DNA of 64,000 nt, taken from an uncultured Oscillospiraceae bacterium. Its GTDB lineage: Bacteria > Bacillota > Clostridia > Oscillospirales > Oscillospiraceae. The DNA lies in the NCBI GenBank assembly GCA_910579485.1, contig CAJTVO010000002.1, positions 9,591-73,590 on the forward strand. Direction: 5' to 3'. Under the pieces are notes generated by a model. The model saw nothing but the letters and a program-made list of their open reading frames with translations, had not been told where the DNA came from and did not search any database. Position 1 is the stretch's first letter; each line of letters starts with the position of its first letter. A program made the translations under genes and the position numbers. Positions 25,979 through 34,435 of the stretch are shown here, one piece after another.

Positions 25979-27358
25979 TTATTCCGGCAGGGCCGTCACT
26001 AGGTCCTTAAAGACCCGGCCCCGCTCCTCGAAATTCCGGAAGCGGTCGAAGGAGGTGCTGGCGGGAGAGAGGATCACCACGTCCCCTTCCCCAGAACGCC
26101 CGTCCGCAAGGCGGACCGCCGACCGGTAGTCTGCCGCGGTCAATATTTCCAGGTCACGATAGTTGTCCGCCGTCTGGACGGCCTCCCGGATGACCTGCTC
26201 CGTAGCACCGCAGAGGATCAGAAGCTTCACGTGGTCGTTGACTTCTGGACCCAGGGGGGCGTAGCTGATCCCCTTGTCCTTGCCTCCGGCGATGAGGATC
26301 ACCTTCTCCGGGAAGGAACGCAGGCCCGCGATGGTACGGCTGGGGCTGGAGGCGATGGAGTCGTTGTACCACCGGACGCCCCGGCGCTCCCGCACCAGCT
26401 CGATCCGGTGCTCCACCCCGCCGAAGGTCCGGGCAAAGGCGCGGATGGTCTCGTCCGGCACCAAGCCCTGGACGGCGCAGATGGCCGCCATGTAGTTCTC
26501 GACATTATGGACTCCCGGCAGGAGTATGTCCGCCAGCGGCAGCACCGGGCGCTGGCCGGAGGCGTCCCGGTACCAGATGGCGTCCTCCTGGATATAGCAG
26601 CCACTTTCGGGCTGCTGGTCTGAGGTCCGGGTGAAATACAGCACCTTTGCCGGTGTCCGGGCGGAAAGGTCACGGGCGATCTCGTTGTCCCAGTTGCACA
26701 CCGCGCGGTCACCGGTGGTCTGATGGGCCAGTAGGTTGGCCTTGGCGGCGACGTATTCCTCCATGTCTGTATGGACGTCCAGGTGGTTGGGGGCCAGGTT
26801 GGTCACAACGGCGATATGGGGGCTCCGGTCCATGGTCAGCAGCTGGAAGGAGCTCAGCTCCACCACCGCCCAGTCCGTGGGGCGGATGTCGTCCGCCTCG
26901 CTGAGCAGCGGACGGCCGATGTTGCCACCCAGGTGGACCGTATGCCCCGCCGCCTCCAGGAGGCGGGCAATGATGGTGGTGGTAGTTGTCTTTCCATCGC
27001 TGCCGGTGACGCCCAGAATGGGACAGGGGCAGACCTGGAAGAAAACCTCCATCTCCGAGGTGAGGACGCCGCCCCGGGCCCTGGCCTCCTCCAGGTAGCG
27101 GGGATGCAGGCCGGGGGTGCGGAAGATCACGTCGTGGTCCAATCCCTCCAGGTAGTCCGGACCCAGGCGCAGCTTGCAGCCCGCGGCCTCCAGCTCATCC
27201 CCCAGAGGGCCCAGGACCTCCCGGTCCTTTTTATCGCAGGCGGTCACATTGATCCCCGCGTCCAGCAGGAGCTTTAAAAGAGGGCGGTTGCTGATGCCGA
27301 TGCCGGTCACAGCAACACGCTTGCCTCTCAGCGTGTTCAGATAGTCGCGCAAAGTCAT
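25979..27358 (-). CDS. murD: UDP-N-acetylmuramoylalanine--D-glutamate ligase
   Basis: 459 residues. It adds D-glutamate to UDP-MurNAc-L-Ala in cytosolic peptidoglycan synthesis. The N-terminal UDP-binding Rossmann domain begins V-T-G-I-G-I-S-N-R. The central ATPase has G-V-T-G-S-D-G-K-T-T-T-T and N-L-A-P-N-H-L-D-V-H. The C-terminal domain has H-R-I-E ... Y-N-D-S-I-A-S-S-P-S and A-G-G-K-D-K-G. Unusually the gene is not in a dcw cluster here; it stands alone, divergent from rnpB. AAGGAGG precedes the ATG. Confidence 0.96.
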   Translation of the reverse strand: MTLRDYLNTLRGKRVAVTGIGISNRPLLKLLLDAGINVTACDKKDREVLGPLGDELEAAGCKLRLGPDYLEGLDHDVIFRTPGLHPRYLEEARARGGVLTSEMEVFFQVCPCPILGVTGSDGKTTTTTIIARLLEAAGHTVHLGGNIGRPLLSEADDIRPTDWAVVELSSFQLLTMDRSPHIAVVTNLAPNHLDVHTDMEEYVAAKANLLAHQTTGDRAVCNWDNEIARDLSARTPAKVLYFTRTSDQQPESGCYIQEDAIWYRDASGQRPVLPLADILLPGVHNVENYMAAICAVQGLVPDETIRAFARTFGGVEHRIELVRERRGVRWYNDSIASSPSRTIAGLRSFPEKVILIAGGKDKGISYAPLGPEVNDHVKLLILCGATEQVIREAVQTADNYRDLEILTAADYRSAVRLADGRSGEGDVVILSPASTSFDRFRNFEERGRVFKDLVTALPE

Positions 27359-27388
27359 GGTCGTTCCTCCTTGCCTTCTCTTTGGTCT

Positions 27389-27417
27389 ATTATACCACCC
27401 GTTCAGGGAGAAAACAA
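27389..27417 (-). promoter_or_regulatory. Sigma-A promoter for murD
   Basis: TTGTTT (27417-27412), 17 bases, consensus TATAAT (27394-27389) on the minus strand, about 30 bases before the murD start. It is back-to-back with the rnpB promoter. Confidence 0.75.
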
Positions 27418-27448
27418 CAAATTTATCCAGCTTCGCCGGTTTCTTTCG

Positions 27449-27477
27449 TTGACAAGCCGCGTCTTCTCCTGTAGAAT
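27449..27477 (+). promoter_or_regulatory. Sigma-A promoter for rnpB
   Basis: Perfect TTGACA (27449-27454), 17-base spacer, TAGAAT (27472-27477), placing the start of transcription at the first base pairs of RNase P helix P1. Confidence 0.85.
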
Positions 27478-27484
27478 AAGGGGT

Positions 27485-27863
27485 GAGTAAGACAGACAGT
27501 CGCGTGACGGCGCGAAAGCTCCGTCATGAGGAAAGTCCGGGCTCCATAGGGCAAGGATAACGGGTAACGCCCGCCGAAGGCGACTTCAGGAAAAGTGCAA
27601 CAGAAATAAACCGCCCGGCATTGGATGCCAAGGCACCCAGCGCCTGGTAAGGATGGAAAGGCGAGGTAAGAGCTCACCCATCGGCTGGAGACTGTCCGAT
27701 GCTGTAAACTCTATCCGGAGCAACACCGTGGAGAGAACTTGGATCATGTATCTGCGATCCTCGACCGGCCCGGTCGTTCTCGAGGAGGTGGCTGGAGCGG
27801 TCTGGCAACAGGCCGCCTAGATAGATGACTGTCAAATACAGAACCCGGCTTACAGTCTTACTC
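27485..27863 (+). ncRNA. rnpB: RNase P RNA, class A
   Basis: This is the catalytic RNA that trims tRNA 5' ends. The ends pair as helix P1: GAGTAAGAC (27485-27493) with GTCTTACTC (27855-27863). Universal core segments are present: GAGGAAAGTCCGGGCTCC near 27528 (CR-I/P4), ACAGAAATAAACCG near 27600, GGTAAGGATGGAAAGG near 27647, GAGAACTTGGAT-like J regions, and ACAGAACCCGGCTTAC near 27839 (P4 3' strand). Overlapping open frames on both strands are ignored. A strong promoter and terminator frame it. Confidence 0.97.
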
Positions 27864-27868
27864 GACAT

Positions 27869-27906
27869 AAGGGAAAGTACCTCGGAGGTGCTTTCCCTTT
27901 CTTCTT
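27869..27906 (+). terminator. Rho-independent terminator of rnpB
   Basis: AAGGGAAAG-ta-CCTC pairs with the matching AGG-tg-CTTTCCCTT arm, followed by TCTTCTT, six bases after the P1 helix. Confidence 0.85.
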
Positions 27907-27933
27907 GAAAAACGTTTTGGTCCGGAGGAGCTT

Positions 27934-29265
27934 ATGAAAACACAAGACGATCTTCAATTTGACGCGCGGTCCGTTCTCGTCGTCCCGTCCCAGCGGCAGC
28001 TGGCGTGGCAGAGGATGGAGTTTTACGCCTTTATCCATTTTTCGGTGAACACCTTCACCGGCCGGGAGTGGGGGGACGGCACGGAGCCTCCCTCCTGCTT
28101 CGCTCCCGCGCGGCTGGATACGGACCAGTGGGCCCGGTGCATCCGGGACGCCGGGATGGGCGGGGCCATCCTCACCTGCAAGCACCACGACGGCTTCTGC
28201 CTCTGGCCCAGCCGGTACACGGACCACACCGTCGCCAACAGCCCCTGCCCCAGGGACGTGGTGGGGGAATTTTCCGATTCCTGCCGCCGGTATGGGCTGA
28301 AATTCGGGGTCTACCTCTCCCCCTGGGACCGGAACAGCGCGCTGTACGGGACGGGCAAGCCCTACGACGACTATTTTGTAGATCAGCTGCGGGAGCTTCT
28401 GACCCAATATGGCCCCGTCTTCTCCGTCTGGCTGGACGGGGCCTGCGGCGAGGGGCCCTGCGGGAAGCGGCAGGTCTATGACTGGGCGCGATATTACGCC
28501 GTGGTCCGGGAACTCCAGCCGGACGCCTGTATCAGCGTCTGCGGCCCGGACGTCCGTTGGTGCGGCAATGAGGCGGGGCACACCAGGAGATCCGAATGGA
28601 GCGTAGTCCCCCGGCGCGCTCGGGATACGGAGAAAATCCAGGAGAAGTCCCAGAGCGAGGACAGCGATGCGTTCCGGCAGCGGAAGATATCCGCCGGTGA
28701 CGAGGACCTGGGCAGCCGGGAGGTTGTCCGGGAGGAGCCGGACCTGGTGTGGTATCCGGCGGAGGTCAACACCTCCATCAGGCCCGGGTGGTTCTATCAT
28801 CCGGAGGAGGACGGTCAGGTGAAGTCTTTGGCGGAGCTGGTCAGTATCTACGAGTCCTCCGTGGGCGGGAACGCCGCCTTTCTGCTGAACGTCCCGCCCA
28901 CACCGGAAGGGCTTGTCCATGAAAACGACGCCGCGCGGCTGAGAGAGCTTGGCGCGTATCTCAGGGAGACCTACCGCCGAGACCTGGCAAAGGACGCGCG
29001 GATCGTTCGGACGGAGGACGAGGTCCAGCTCCTGTGGCCGGAACCGGTGGCCGTCTCCAGAGTCGTCCTGATGGAGGACATTACTAAGAGCCAGCGGGTG
29101 GAGGCCTTCGCCGTCTATGACGGCAGCGGGGCGAAGGTCTACGAGGGCACCGTGATCGGCTATAAGAAGATCGTCCCGCTGGAGGGGGTCGTGACGGACC
29201 GTCTGACCATCCGGGTCCTGGAAAGCAGGCAGGAACCCATCCTGATCTTTACCGGCGTGTACTGA
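27934..29265 (+). CDS. Alpha-L-fucosidase, GH29
   Basis: 443 residues. Conserved GH29 landmarks are F-I-H-F-S-V-N-T-F near 33, C-K-H-H-D-G-F-C-L-W-P-S near 82, and the presumed catalytic Asp in V-W-L-D-G-A-C near 165; a general acid/base residue cannot be assigned by eye. After the barrel come N-V-P-P-T-P-E-G and a C-terminal beta domain. No signal peptide is visible, so it probably acts inside the cell on imported fucosylated oligosaccharides such as host glycans. It is monocistronic behind rnpB with a GGAGGAG ribosome site. No fucose catabolic or transport genes accompany it. Confidence 0.9.
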   Translation: MKTQDDLQFDARSVLVVPSQRQLAWQRMEFYAFIHFSVNTFTGREWGDGTEPPSCFAPARLDTDQWARCIRDAGMGGAILTCKHHDGFCLWPSRYTDHTVANSPCPRDVVGEFSDSCRRYGLKFGVYLSPWDRNSALYGTGKPYDDYFVDQLRELLTQYGPVFSVWLDGACGEGPCGKRQVYDWARYYAVVRELQPDACISVCGPDVRWCGNEAGHTRRSEWSVVPRRARDTEKIQEKSQSEDSDAFRQRKISAGDEDLGSREVVREEPDLVWYPAEVNTSIRPGWFYHPEEDGQVKSLAELVSIYESSVGGNAAFLLNVPPTPEGLVHENDAARLRELGAYLRETYRRDLAKDARIVRTEDEVQLLWPEPVAVSRVVLMEDITKSQRVEAFAVYDGSGAKVYEGTVIGYKKIVPLEGVVTDRLTIRVLESRQEPILIFTGVY

Positions 29266-29386
29266 GCTCCCGTCCGGCTTCCAGGAAGTGGACAGGTTTT
29301 GCATACTTTTTCGCACAAATATCTATTATACTGCATAAGCTGTTCCTATAGAATAACAGCAAGAACAGATCGTCAGGAGGCAGCTT

Positions 29387-30271
29387 ATGAAACAGCCTGT
29401 TTTTTCCGGCTCCGGCGTGGCCATCATCACGCCCTTTACCAATGACGGTATCGACTACCCCGCCCTGGCCCGCCTGCTGGACTTCCAGCTGGAGAACGGC
29501 ACGGATGCCATCATCGTCTGCGGCACTACCGGCGAGGCCGCAGCCATGAGCTATGAGGAGCGCGTGCGCGCCATCGAGGCCGTGGTGCGCCATGTGGACG
29601 GCAGGGTCCCGGTCATCGCCGGGACCGGCTCCAACAATACGGAAAACGCCATCACCCTGTCCAGAGACGCCTCCAGCGCCGGTGTGGACGCTTTGCTGGT
29701 GGTAACGCCCTTCTACAACAAGGCTACCCCAAAGGGACTCATCCGCCACTACACGGCGGTCGCCGACACGGTGGAGAAGCCCGTGATCCTCTACCACGTG
29801 CCCTCCCGGACCGGGGTGAAATGTACGGCGGAGATCTACGCCGCCCTGGCGGAACATCCCAACATCGTGGGCGTAAAAGAGGCGGGCGGCGACCTGGCGC
29901 TGGTGCAGAAGACCCGGGAGCTGTGCCCGGAGGATTTCTACATATGGTCCGGCAACGACGACGAGACCGCCCCCATCATGCTCTTCGGCGGCAAGGGGGT
30001 CATCTCCGTGGCGGCCAACGTGATGCCCGGGGAGATGCACCGGCTGACGGAGGCCTGCCTGAAGGAGGACTTCGTTACCGCTGGGAGGATGCAGCTGGAG
30101 CTGCGGAAGCTCTGCGAAGCGCTGTTCTGGGAGGTGAACCCCATCCCCGTCAAGACGGCTTTGGCTATGATGGGGTACTGTCAGGAGCGTTTCCGCTCCC
30201 CCATGTGCGAGATGGAGCCGGAGAACCGGGAACGGCTTGCGGGCGTGCTGGCGGAGTACGGATTGATTTAA
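29387..30271 (+). CDS. dapA: 4-hydroxy-tetrahydrodipicolinate synthase
   Basis: 294 residues. It condenses pyruvate with aspartate semialdehyde in lysine/diaminopimelate synthesis; dipicolinate for spores branches from the same pathway. The Schiff-base lysine is Lys164 in G-V-K-E-A, the catalytic Tyr is Tyr136 in L-Y-H-V-P-S-R-T-G, and G-T-T-G-E near 46 binds the substrate. The C-terminal helical domain is complete. The gene stands alone with AGGAGG before its ATG. No lysine riboswitch is recognisable in the 120-base leader, though AT-rich promoter-like sequence (TTGCAT ... TATTAT) lies near 29299-29329. Confidence 0.95.
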   Translation: MKQPVFSGSGVAIITPFTNDGIDYPALARLLDFQLENGTDAIIVCGTTGEAAAMSYEERVRAIEAVVRHVDGRVPVIAGTGSNNTENAITLSRDASSAGVDALLVVTPFYNKATPKGLIRHYTAVADTVEKPVILYHVPSRTGVKCTAEIYAALAEHPNIVGVKEAGGDLALVQKTRELCPEDFYIWSGNDDETAPIMLFGGKGVISVAANVMPGEMHRLTEACLKEDFVTAGRMQLELRKLCEALFWEVNPIPVKTALAMMGYCQERFRSPMCEMEPENRERLAGVLAEYGLI

Positions 30272-30275
30272 CGGA

Positions 30276-30304
30276 TTGACTTCTCTCCTCCCCTGCGTTA
30301 GAAT
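30276..30304 (+). promoter_or_regulatory. Sigma-A promoter for the acetyltransferase gene
   Basis: TTGACT (30276-30281), 17 bases, TAGAAT (30299-30304). It begins four bases after the dapA stop, so the next gene has its own start of transcription. Confidence 0.75.
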
Positions 30305-30329
30305 AGGAAAAACGCAGGGGGGATTTTTT

Positions 30330-31427
30330 ATGGCGGAAACCATTTATATTGATGCCGGCCCGTCGGATGGCCCGTCCGGCATTATCTTTGAGCGGGAAAC
30401 AAAGGTCATCTATACCGGTCTGGAGGTCCTGACAGAGGAAGAAGGACCTTTTCTTGCGGAAGTCTCCCGGCTGTGCGGCGTTCATTTCTTCCCACGGGGG
30501 CAGGCCCCGGAGATCCCACTGTACGCCGTGCCCTATCTGGAGGTGTTTGCTTCGGACGGCAGGGGCGGATGGTTCGCCGCAACGTCAAAAGGAGGAGACG
30601 GACCTCTGTACCACATTGACCGGGACCGGTCCGTGTGTCTTTTGTCAGACTGCTATCGGGCATTTTTCAGCGAGATGATCTCCGACCCGGACTGGCGGCA
30701 AAAGAGCCTCCCCGGCGGGCCATGGCCCCGGCTGCCGGAGGACCCCGTGGGTCGGAAAGAGCTGGCAGCGAAACTGAGCGCCTCCGGTCCTTCCTTGAAG
30801 AAGACGGTTGATCCCGGTCCCCTGCCCCGGGTATTTGCCTCCCGGGAGGAGGCGGAGCGGGAATTTCCTGTTCTGGACATGTGGACCGTCCTGCGGCAGG
30901 AGCGGGAGCCGAGATTCCAGATCCATCCCATGATGTCCCCCAAGGACCGGGAAGGCCGGGCCTTCGTCCATTACACCGCCTGGCGGGAGGCGTATACCGG
31001 ACTGATGCCGGAGGCCGTCCTGGAGGCGCACACGCTGGAGCGCTGCCGGGAGTCTGCCCAACGGGGCAGCTCCGGCGATACCTTCGTGGCGCTGGACCGG
31101 GAGGACGGCGACCGGGTGGTGGGATTTGCCGCGCTGTGCCGCTCTGCCCGGGATTTCGCCTCCGTGCCAGAGGCCGGGGAGATCGGTGCGTTGTACGTCC
31201 TGCAGGAATACCAGGGGCTTGGACTGGGGCGGCAGCTGCTGGAACACTGTCTGGCATGGATCCCACGGCCCAGGGTGGCGCTGTTCGTGCTGGAGGGCAA
31301 TGAGAAGGCCATCGGGTTCTATGAGCACATGGGCTTCCGGCCCACCGGGCACAGGATCATGGATGAGCGGGACGGCGGCACGCTGGTCGAGATCGAGATG
31401 TGTCTGGAGAGGGACACCCATCAATAG
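30330..31427 (+). CDS. GNAT acetyltransferase fused to an unknown N-terminal domain
   Basis: 365 residues. Residues about 205-365 are a GNAT domain: A-W-R-E-A-Y-T-G-L-M-P, then the acetyl-CoA loop in Y-Q-G-L-G-L-G-R-Q-L-L-E, and the last strand N-E-K-A-I-G-F-Y-E-H-M-G-F. The substrate is unknown. The first 200 residues form a separate acidic domain that I cannot name, with a P-Y-L-E-V-F-A-S-D-G-R-G-G-W-F core that faintly recalls SMI1/KNR4 domains. AGGGGGGA precedes the ATG; upstream in-frame codons belong to the promoter. Confidence 0.82.
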   Translation: MAETIYIDAGPSDGPSGIIFERETKVIYTGLEVLTEEEGPFLAEVSRLCGVHFFPRGQAPEIPLYAVPYLEVFASDGRGGWFAATSKGGDGPLYHIDRDRSVCLLSDCYRAFFSEMISDPDWRQKSLPGGPWPRLPEDPVGRKELAAKLSASGPSLKKTVDPGPLPRVFASREEAEREFPVLDMWTVLRQEREPRFQIHPMMSPKDREGRAFVHYTAWREAYTGLMPEAVLEAHTLERCRESAQRGSSGDTFVALDREDGDRVVGFAALCRSARDFASVPEAGEIGALYVLQEYQGLGLGRQLLEHCLAWIPRPRVALFVLEGNEKAIGFYEHMGFRPTGHRIMDERDGGTLVEIEMCLERDTHQ

Positions 31428-31468
31428 AGGACACCCCCGGGACTTTAGGCCTCCGGGGGTGTCCTTTA
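31428..31468. terminator. Bidirectional terminator between convergent genes
   Basis: AGGACACCCCCGG (31428-31440) and CCGGGGGTGTCCT (31453-31465) form a 13-bp stem followed by T-rich sequence. It begins at the acetyltransferase stop and lies just before the sipL stop. Confidence 0.82.
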
Positions 31469-31476
31469 TCTTCCGG

Positions 31477-33009
31477 CTATCTTGCGCGCGGGATCAGCAG
31501 CAGGCGGTCCGGGGTGATCTGGCTCTCGTCCGCCAGCTCGTTCACCGACAGGATGCCCTCCCGGGTGGCCCGGTACTGCTTGGCGACGGCCCACAGGGTT
31601 TCGCCCTCCCCCATCTTCCGCAGGATCAGGGACGGCGCAGGATCCTGATTGGGGCTCTCCTCCTCCGTCTCCCCGCCGCTGACGCAGAGATAACGCCGCC
31701 GCCGGGTGGAGGAGACCTCGCACTCCACCGGGAAGCGCAGCTCAATGCCCTCCGGGGTGATGTTGGCGATGATGTCCCCGCGGCAGGAAGCCTCGCCCTG
31801 GCAGTCCAGCTCTCCGCCCTCCAGTTCGTCGGGGATGGACACGATGAACTCCTTCCGGACGCTGCCCATGGCCTCGTTCTCGTCCAGATACAGGCAGCGG
31901 GCCCAGGCGGGGATCTTCCACTCGCCGCCCTCCCGCTGGGCGCCGCCGCAGCCGATCTCCGTGTCGATCACCGAGCGGACGGCGGAGCCGGTCTCCAAAA
32001 GCTCCCGGACGTTCTGACGCCGGACGCTCTGCTGGCTGTCCTCCCCCAGCTCCAGCTCATCCATCTGACAGGTGACGGAGGCGGCGGTGCTGTAGAGGTC
32101 GGCGATAAAGTCGATATCCAGCCGCTTCCACACCGTCACCCGGGCGCAGAGGGACACGGACAGGGTCATGACGCAGGCGTCGTCCGGGGCGCTCTCGCTG
32201 CCCACCCGGCAGTCCAGGCTCAGCAGACGGTAGGCCGCCTCGCTCTCGTCCTCCTCGTCGAAGCCGCCGCCCTCCAGTATCTGGGAGAAGGGCAGCTCCT
32301 GCTGCAAAAAACCCAGCCTTCCGCCGGTCTCACGGTACAGCACCGACACGGACAGGAAGCCCTTTATCACCAGCTTGCTGCCAATGAGCTTGCTGTCGGT
32401 CCCCCGGACGTCCACCCGGGTCGACAGGATCTCCTCCGCGCCGCCCCGGCCCGGGGACAGGGGGAGCTCCTCGGAGAAGGAGAACTCCTTCTCCCGTACG
32501 CCAGCCGCCACACGGGTCTGCTTCTGCTCCCGCAGCATCTGGACGCCCTCTCCCCCGTCTCCGGCCACGCCGGTAGCTACGGACAGGGACACGTGGCGGC
32601 TCATGGCGGGATACAGCACCAGGTTCGCCCGGGTCAGCACCTTCCGGGGATTCAGGACCCGGGTGTCGATGCTTCGCAGCTCCCCCCGGATGTCCAGGTC
32701 CTCACAGGCCCCGTCCCCCTGTCCCTCGCCGTAGCATTGGAAGGGGATCTGGAAGTGCAGGGAGCGCAGGCCATCCTCCTTCTCCGGTATGTACAGCACC
32801 GATGCCTCCACGCTGCCGCTGGCGCAGAAGCGCCCGTCCCCGGTCAGCTCCCGGCCGGTGAGGCACACCGTGCCGGTGGTGTCCACGATCCGGGCGATGT
32901 CTCCGCAGCTGTCCGGCACGATGTTTTCCCGCATGGTCTCGCAGGGAAAGGGGGCAAAGCGGAGGGTCTCATAATATTCGTGGTCCGCTTTTTGTAATTT
33001 CAATTCCAT
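31477..33009 (-). CDS. sipL: SipL-like spore morphogenesis protein (SPOCS/DUF3794 plus LysM)
   Basis: 510 residues. Repeated SPOCS (DUF3794) modules fill about 35-450 (recurring D-x-x-G-x-V and V-K-G-F-L-S-V-S-V-L-Y patterns). A C-terminal LysM follows (about 463-508; G-E-G-E-T-L-W-A-V-A-K-Q-Y ... I-L-S-V-N-E-L ... L-L-L-I-P). In C. difficile SipL has this architecture and tethers the coat basement layer by binding SpoIVA through LysM. The internal ATG after AAGGAGG is chosen. It directly follows spoVM, whose product recruits SpoIVA, so the pair is functionally coherent. Confidence 0.9.
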   Translation of the reverse strand: MELKLQKADHEYYETLRFAPFPCETMRENIVPDSCGDIARIVDTTGTVCLTGRELTGDGRFCASGSVEASVLYIPEKEDGLRSLHFQIPFQCYGEGQGDGACEDLDIRGELRSIDTRVLNPRKVLTRANLVLYPAMSRHVSLSVATGVAGDGGEGVQMLREQKQTRVAAGVREKEFSFSEELPLSPGRGGAEEILSTRVDVRGTDSKLIGSKLVIKGFLSVSVLYRETGGRLGFLQQELPFSQILEGGGFDEEDESEAAYRLLSLDCRVGSESAPDDACVMTLSVSLCARVTVWKRLDIDFIADLYSTAASVTCQMDELELGEDSQQSVRRQNVRELLETGSAVRSVIDTEIGCGGAQREGGEWKIPAWARCLYLDENEAMGSVRKEFIVSIPDELEGGELDCQGEASCRGDIIANITPEGIELRFPVECEVSSTRRRRYLCVSGGETEEESPNQDPAPSLILRKMGEGETLWAVAKQYRATREGILSVNELADESQITPDRLLLIPRAR

Positions 33010-33076
33010 ATTGGGCGTCCTCCTTTTGCATATGGCGGCCTTTACTGGTCCCATTCTATGCGGAGGGCGGCCCATA

Positions 33077-33151
33077 TCATTCCTTCATTTTGAAGATCCT
33101 TTTCAAAATGCCGTTCAAAAACTTCGGGGACTTGACGACGACGATCTTCAT
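33077..33151 (-). CDS. spoVM: SpoVM, 24-residue spore-coat anchoring peptide
   Basis: A 25-codon gene with AAGGAGG five bases before the ATG. The peptide is M-K-I-V-V-V-K-S-P-K-F-L-N-G-I-L, then a basic helix ending K-M-K-E. It matches the B. subtilis SpoVM pattern M-K-x-x-x-x-K-x-P-K-F-L-x-G-I, including the critical Pro9. SpoVM is an amphipathic helix that recognises the convex forespore membrane and anchors SpoIVA. It lies between a small membrane-protein gene and sipL on the same strand, consistent with a sporulation operon. Confidence 0.9.
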   Translation of the reverse strand: MKIVVVKSPKFLNGILKRIFKMKE

Positions 33152-33166
33152 AGCAGCCTCCTTCCT

Positions 33167-33316
33167 CTACCTTCGCATACAGCCCCAGCCGCATCCGATC
33201 AGCAGTATCGCTACAAGGAACAGGAGGCATCCCGTGGGAAAGATCGCCGCGATCAGGATCCCCAGCCCCAGGGCCAGGGCGCAGACCCCCAGCCAGCGGC
33301 AGTATCGCATTTCCAT
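33167..33316 (-). CDS. Small membrane protein upstream of spoVM
   Basis: 49 codons, mostly hydrophobic, with one or two membrane segments (about 9-26 and 29-45) and a basic C-terminus. A G-rich ribosome site (ACAGGGGGG) abuts the first ATG; the second ATG two codons on (33310) has better spacing and may be the true start. It is 15 bases upstream of spoVM and read in the same direction, so sporulation-linked expression is inferred. A TATATAAT stretch 22-29 bases upstream has no sigma-A -35 partner, compatible with a sporulation sigma factor. Confidence 0.6.
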   Translation of the reverse strand: MEMRYCRWLGVCALALGLGILIAAIFPTGCLLFLVAILLIGCGWGCMRR

Positions 33317-33382
33317 CCCCCCTGTCTCTTGGTCTACTGTCATTATATACGGGACCGGCGGACGGGTGACAGGGGACGGGGC

Positions 33383-34267
33383 CTATTCCCCGCCGGAGCG
33401 GGCCGCCTTGCGGTAGGCCAGGGGCGTTGTATGGTACTTTTTCTGGAAGGCCCGGGTGAAATAGGAGTGGTTGTGGAACCCGCAGTTCTCCGCCACGTCG
33501 ATCACCCGGTAGTCCGTCTCCGACAGCTGCTTGGCCGCCAGCTCCAGACGGTAGTCCACTAGGTAGGCGTTGAAGCTCATGCCCGTGAACTCCTTGAAGA
33601 GCTTCATGAAGTAGCTCTCCGAGAAGCCACAGCGCTTCGCCGCCTCCTGGATGGAGACCTCCCTGTCGTAGCAGTTCTGGACGTAGTAGAGCGCGTCCTT
33701 CAGTCTGCCATAGGACAGGCGCAGTCCGCCGTCGCTGGCGGCGGCGGGGACGCTGTACTGGGTCATGTGGTAGAGGAGCTGGAAGAGGTTCGATTTCACC
33801 ATCAGCTCATAGGTGGAGTGGCTCTCCCGCCGGTGGGCTATCAAGGGCAGGACGCAGGGGGCCGCATCGAGGTTGAACGCGGAGCCTGCGGGCTGGAAGC
33901 AGTCCATGGTCCGCTCCCCGTTCACGAAGGGGAGGACGTATTTGTCGTAGCAGGGGTCTCCCCCGGCGCCTTTGAAGAGGGACGGGTGGAAGATGATATT
34001 GTAGTACTCCCCCTCCGCCGGTCCGGCACGCTCGATGGAGTGGACCGCGTGGGGCAGGACCACCAGCAGGTCCCCGGCCCGGAGGGTATAGGCCTGCCCC
34101 CAAAGGGCCGCCTGGATGCTCCCCGTCTCGCAGTAGATCAGCTCAAAGCCCTCGTGCCAGTGCAGGGGGAAGGAGTGTATCCACTCCGGGATGCGTCCGC
34201 GGTAGACGCTATAGGGAAAGGCGATGCTTCCATGTATTTTTGTTTCGTGCAGCTCTGCGCAGTCCAT
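33383..34267 (-). CDS. AraC-family regulator
   Basis: 294 residues. The N-terminal cupin (about 25-105; H-W-H-E-G-F-E-L-I-Y and L-R-A-G-D-L-L-V-V-L-P-H-A-V-H) is the sugar-sensing type of AraC/RhaS proteins. Two C-terminal helix-turn-helix units follow (I-Q-E-A-A-K-R-C-G-F-S-E-S-Y-F and V-I-D-V-A-E-N-C-G-F-H-N-H-S-Y-F). It is divergent from the GH13 enzyme and MATE pump and most likely controls them, perhaps in response to an oligosaccharide. GGAGGAA lies before the ATG. Confidence 0.93.
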   Translation of the reverse strand: MDCAELHETKIHGSIAFPYSVYRGRIPEWIHSFPLHWHEGFELIYCETGSIQAALWGQAYTLRAGDLLVVLPHAVHSIERAGPAEGEYYNIIFHPSLFKGAGGDPCYDKYVLPFVNGERTMDCFQPAGSAFNLDAAPCVLPLIAHRRESHSTYELMVKSNLFQLLYHMTQYSVPAAASDGGLRLSYGRLKDALYYVQNCYDREVSIQEAAKRCGFSESYFMKLFKEFTGMSFNAYLVDYRLELAAKQLSETDYRVIDVAENCGFHNHSYFTRAFQKKYHTTPLAYRKAARSGGE

Positions 34268-34337
34268 AGGCGTTCCTCCGGCGGCAGGTCGTTTTAAAAA
34301 TAGGATCGTGTTAAAAAGGCAGGGGTATATTGCAAGA

Positions 34338-34366
34338 ATCATACCACGGAAAAGTGTACAATGCAA
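34338..34366 (-). promoter_or_regulatory. Promoter for the AraC-family gene
   Basis: TTGCAT (34366-34361), 17 bases, TATGAT (34343-34338) on the minus strand. It lies in the 168-base divergent region; no equally good plus-strand promoter is seen, as expected if the GH13 operon needs an activator. Confidence 0.55.
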
Positions 34367-34435
34367 GCAGATCGCGCGCCCCTCTTTCAGCAGAGCGGGA
34401 CGCGGCGGAACACAGAGAAGCAAAGGAGCATCGGC

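Noticed and set aside
27423..29316. Open frames over rnpB and antisense to the fucosidase
   Set aside because: The sequence folds as class A RNase P RNA with its own promoter and terminator, and the antisense frames carry no protein family pattern.
29266..29386. A lysine riboswitch before dapA
   Set aside because: The gap is only about 120 bases and lacks the conserved multi-helix core; only AT-rich promoter-like sequence is seen.
33042..33230. A 62-codon frame on the minus strand
   Set aside because: It covers spoVM in a different frame. The 24-codon SpoVM frame has the family signature and a better ribosome site.
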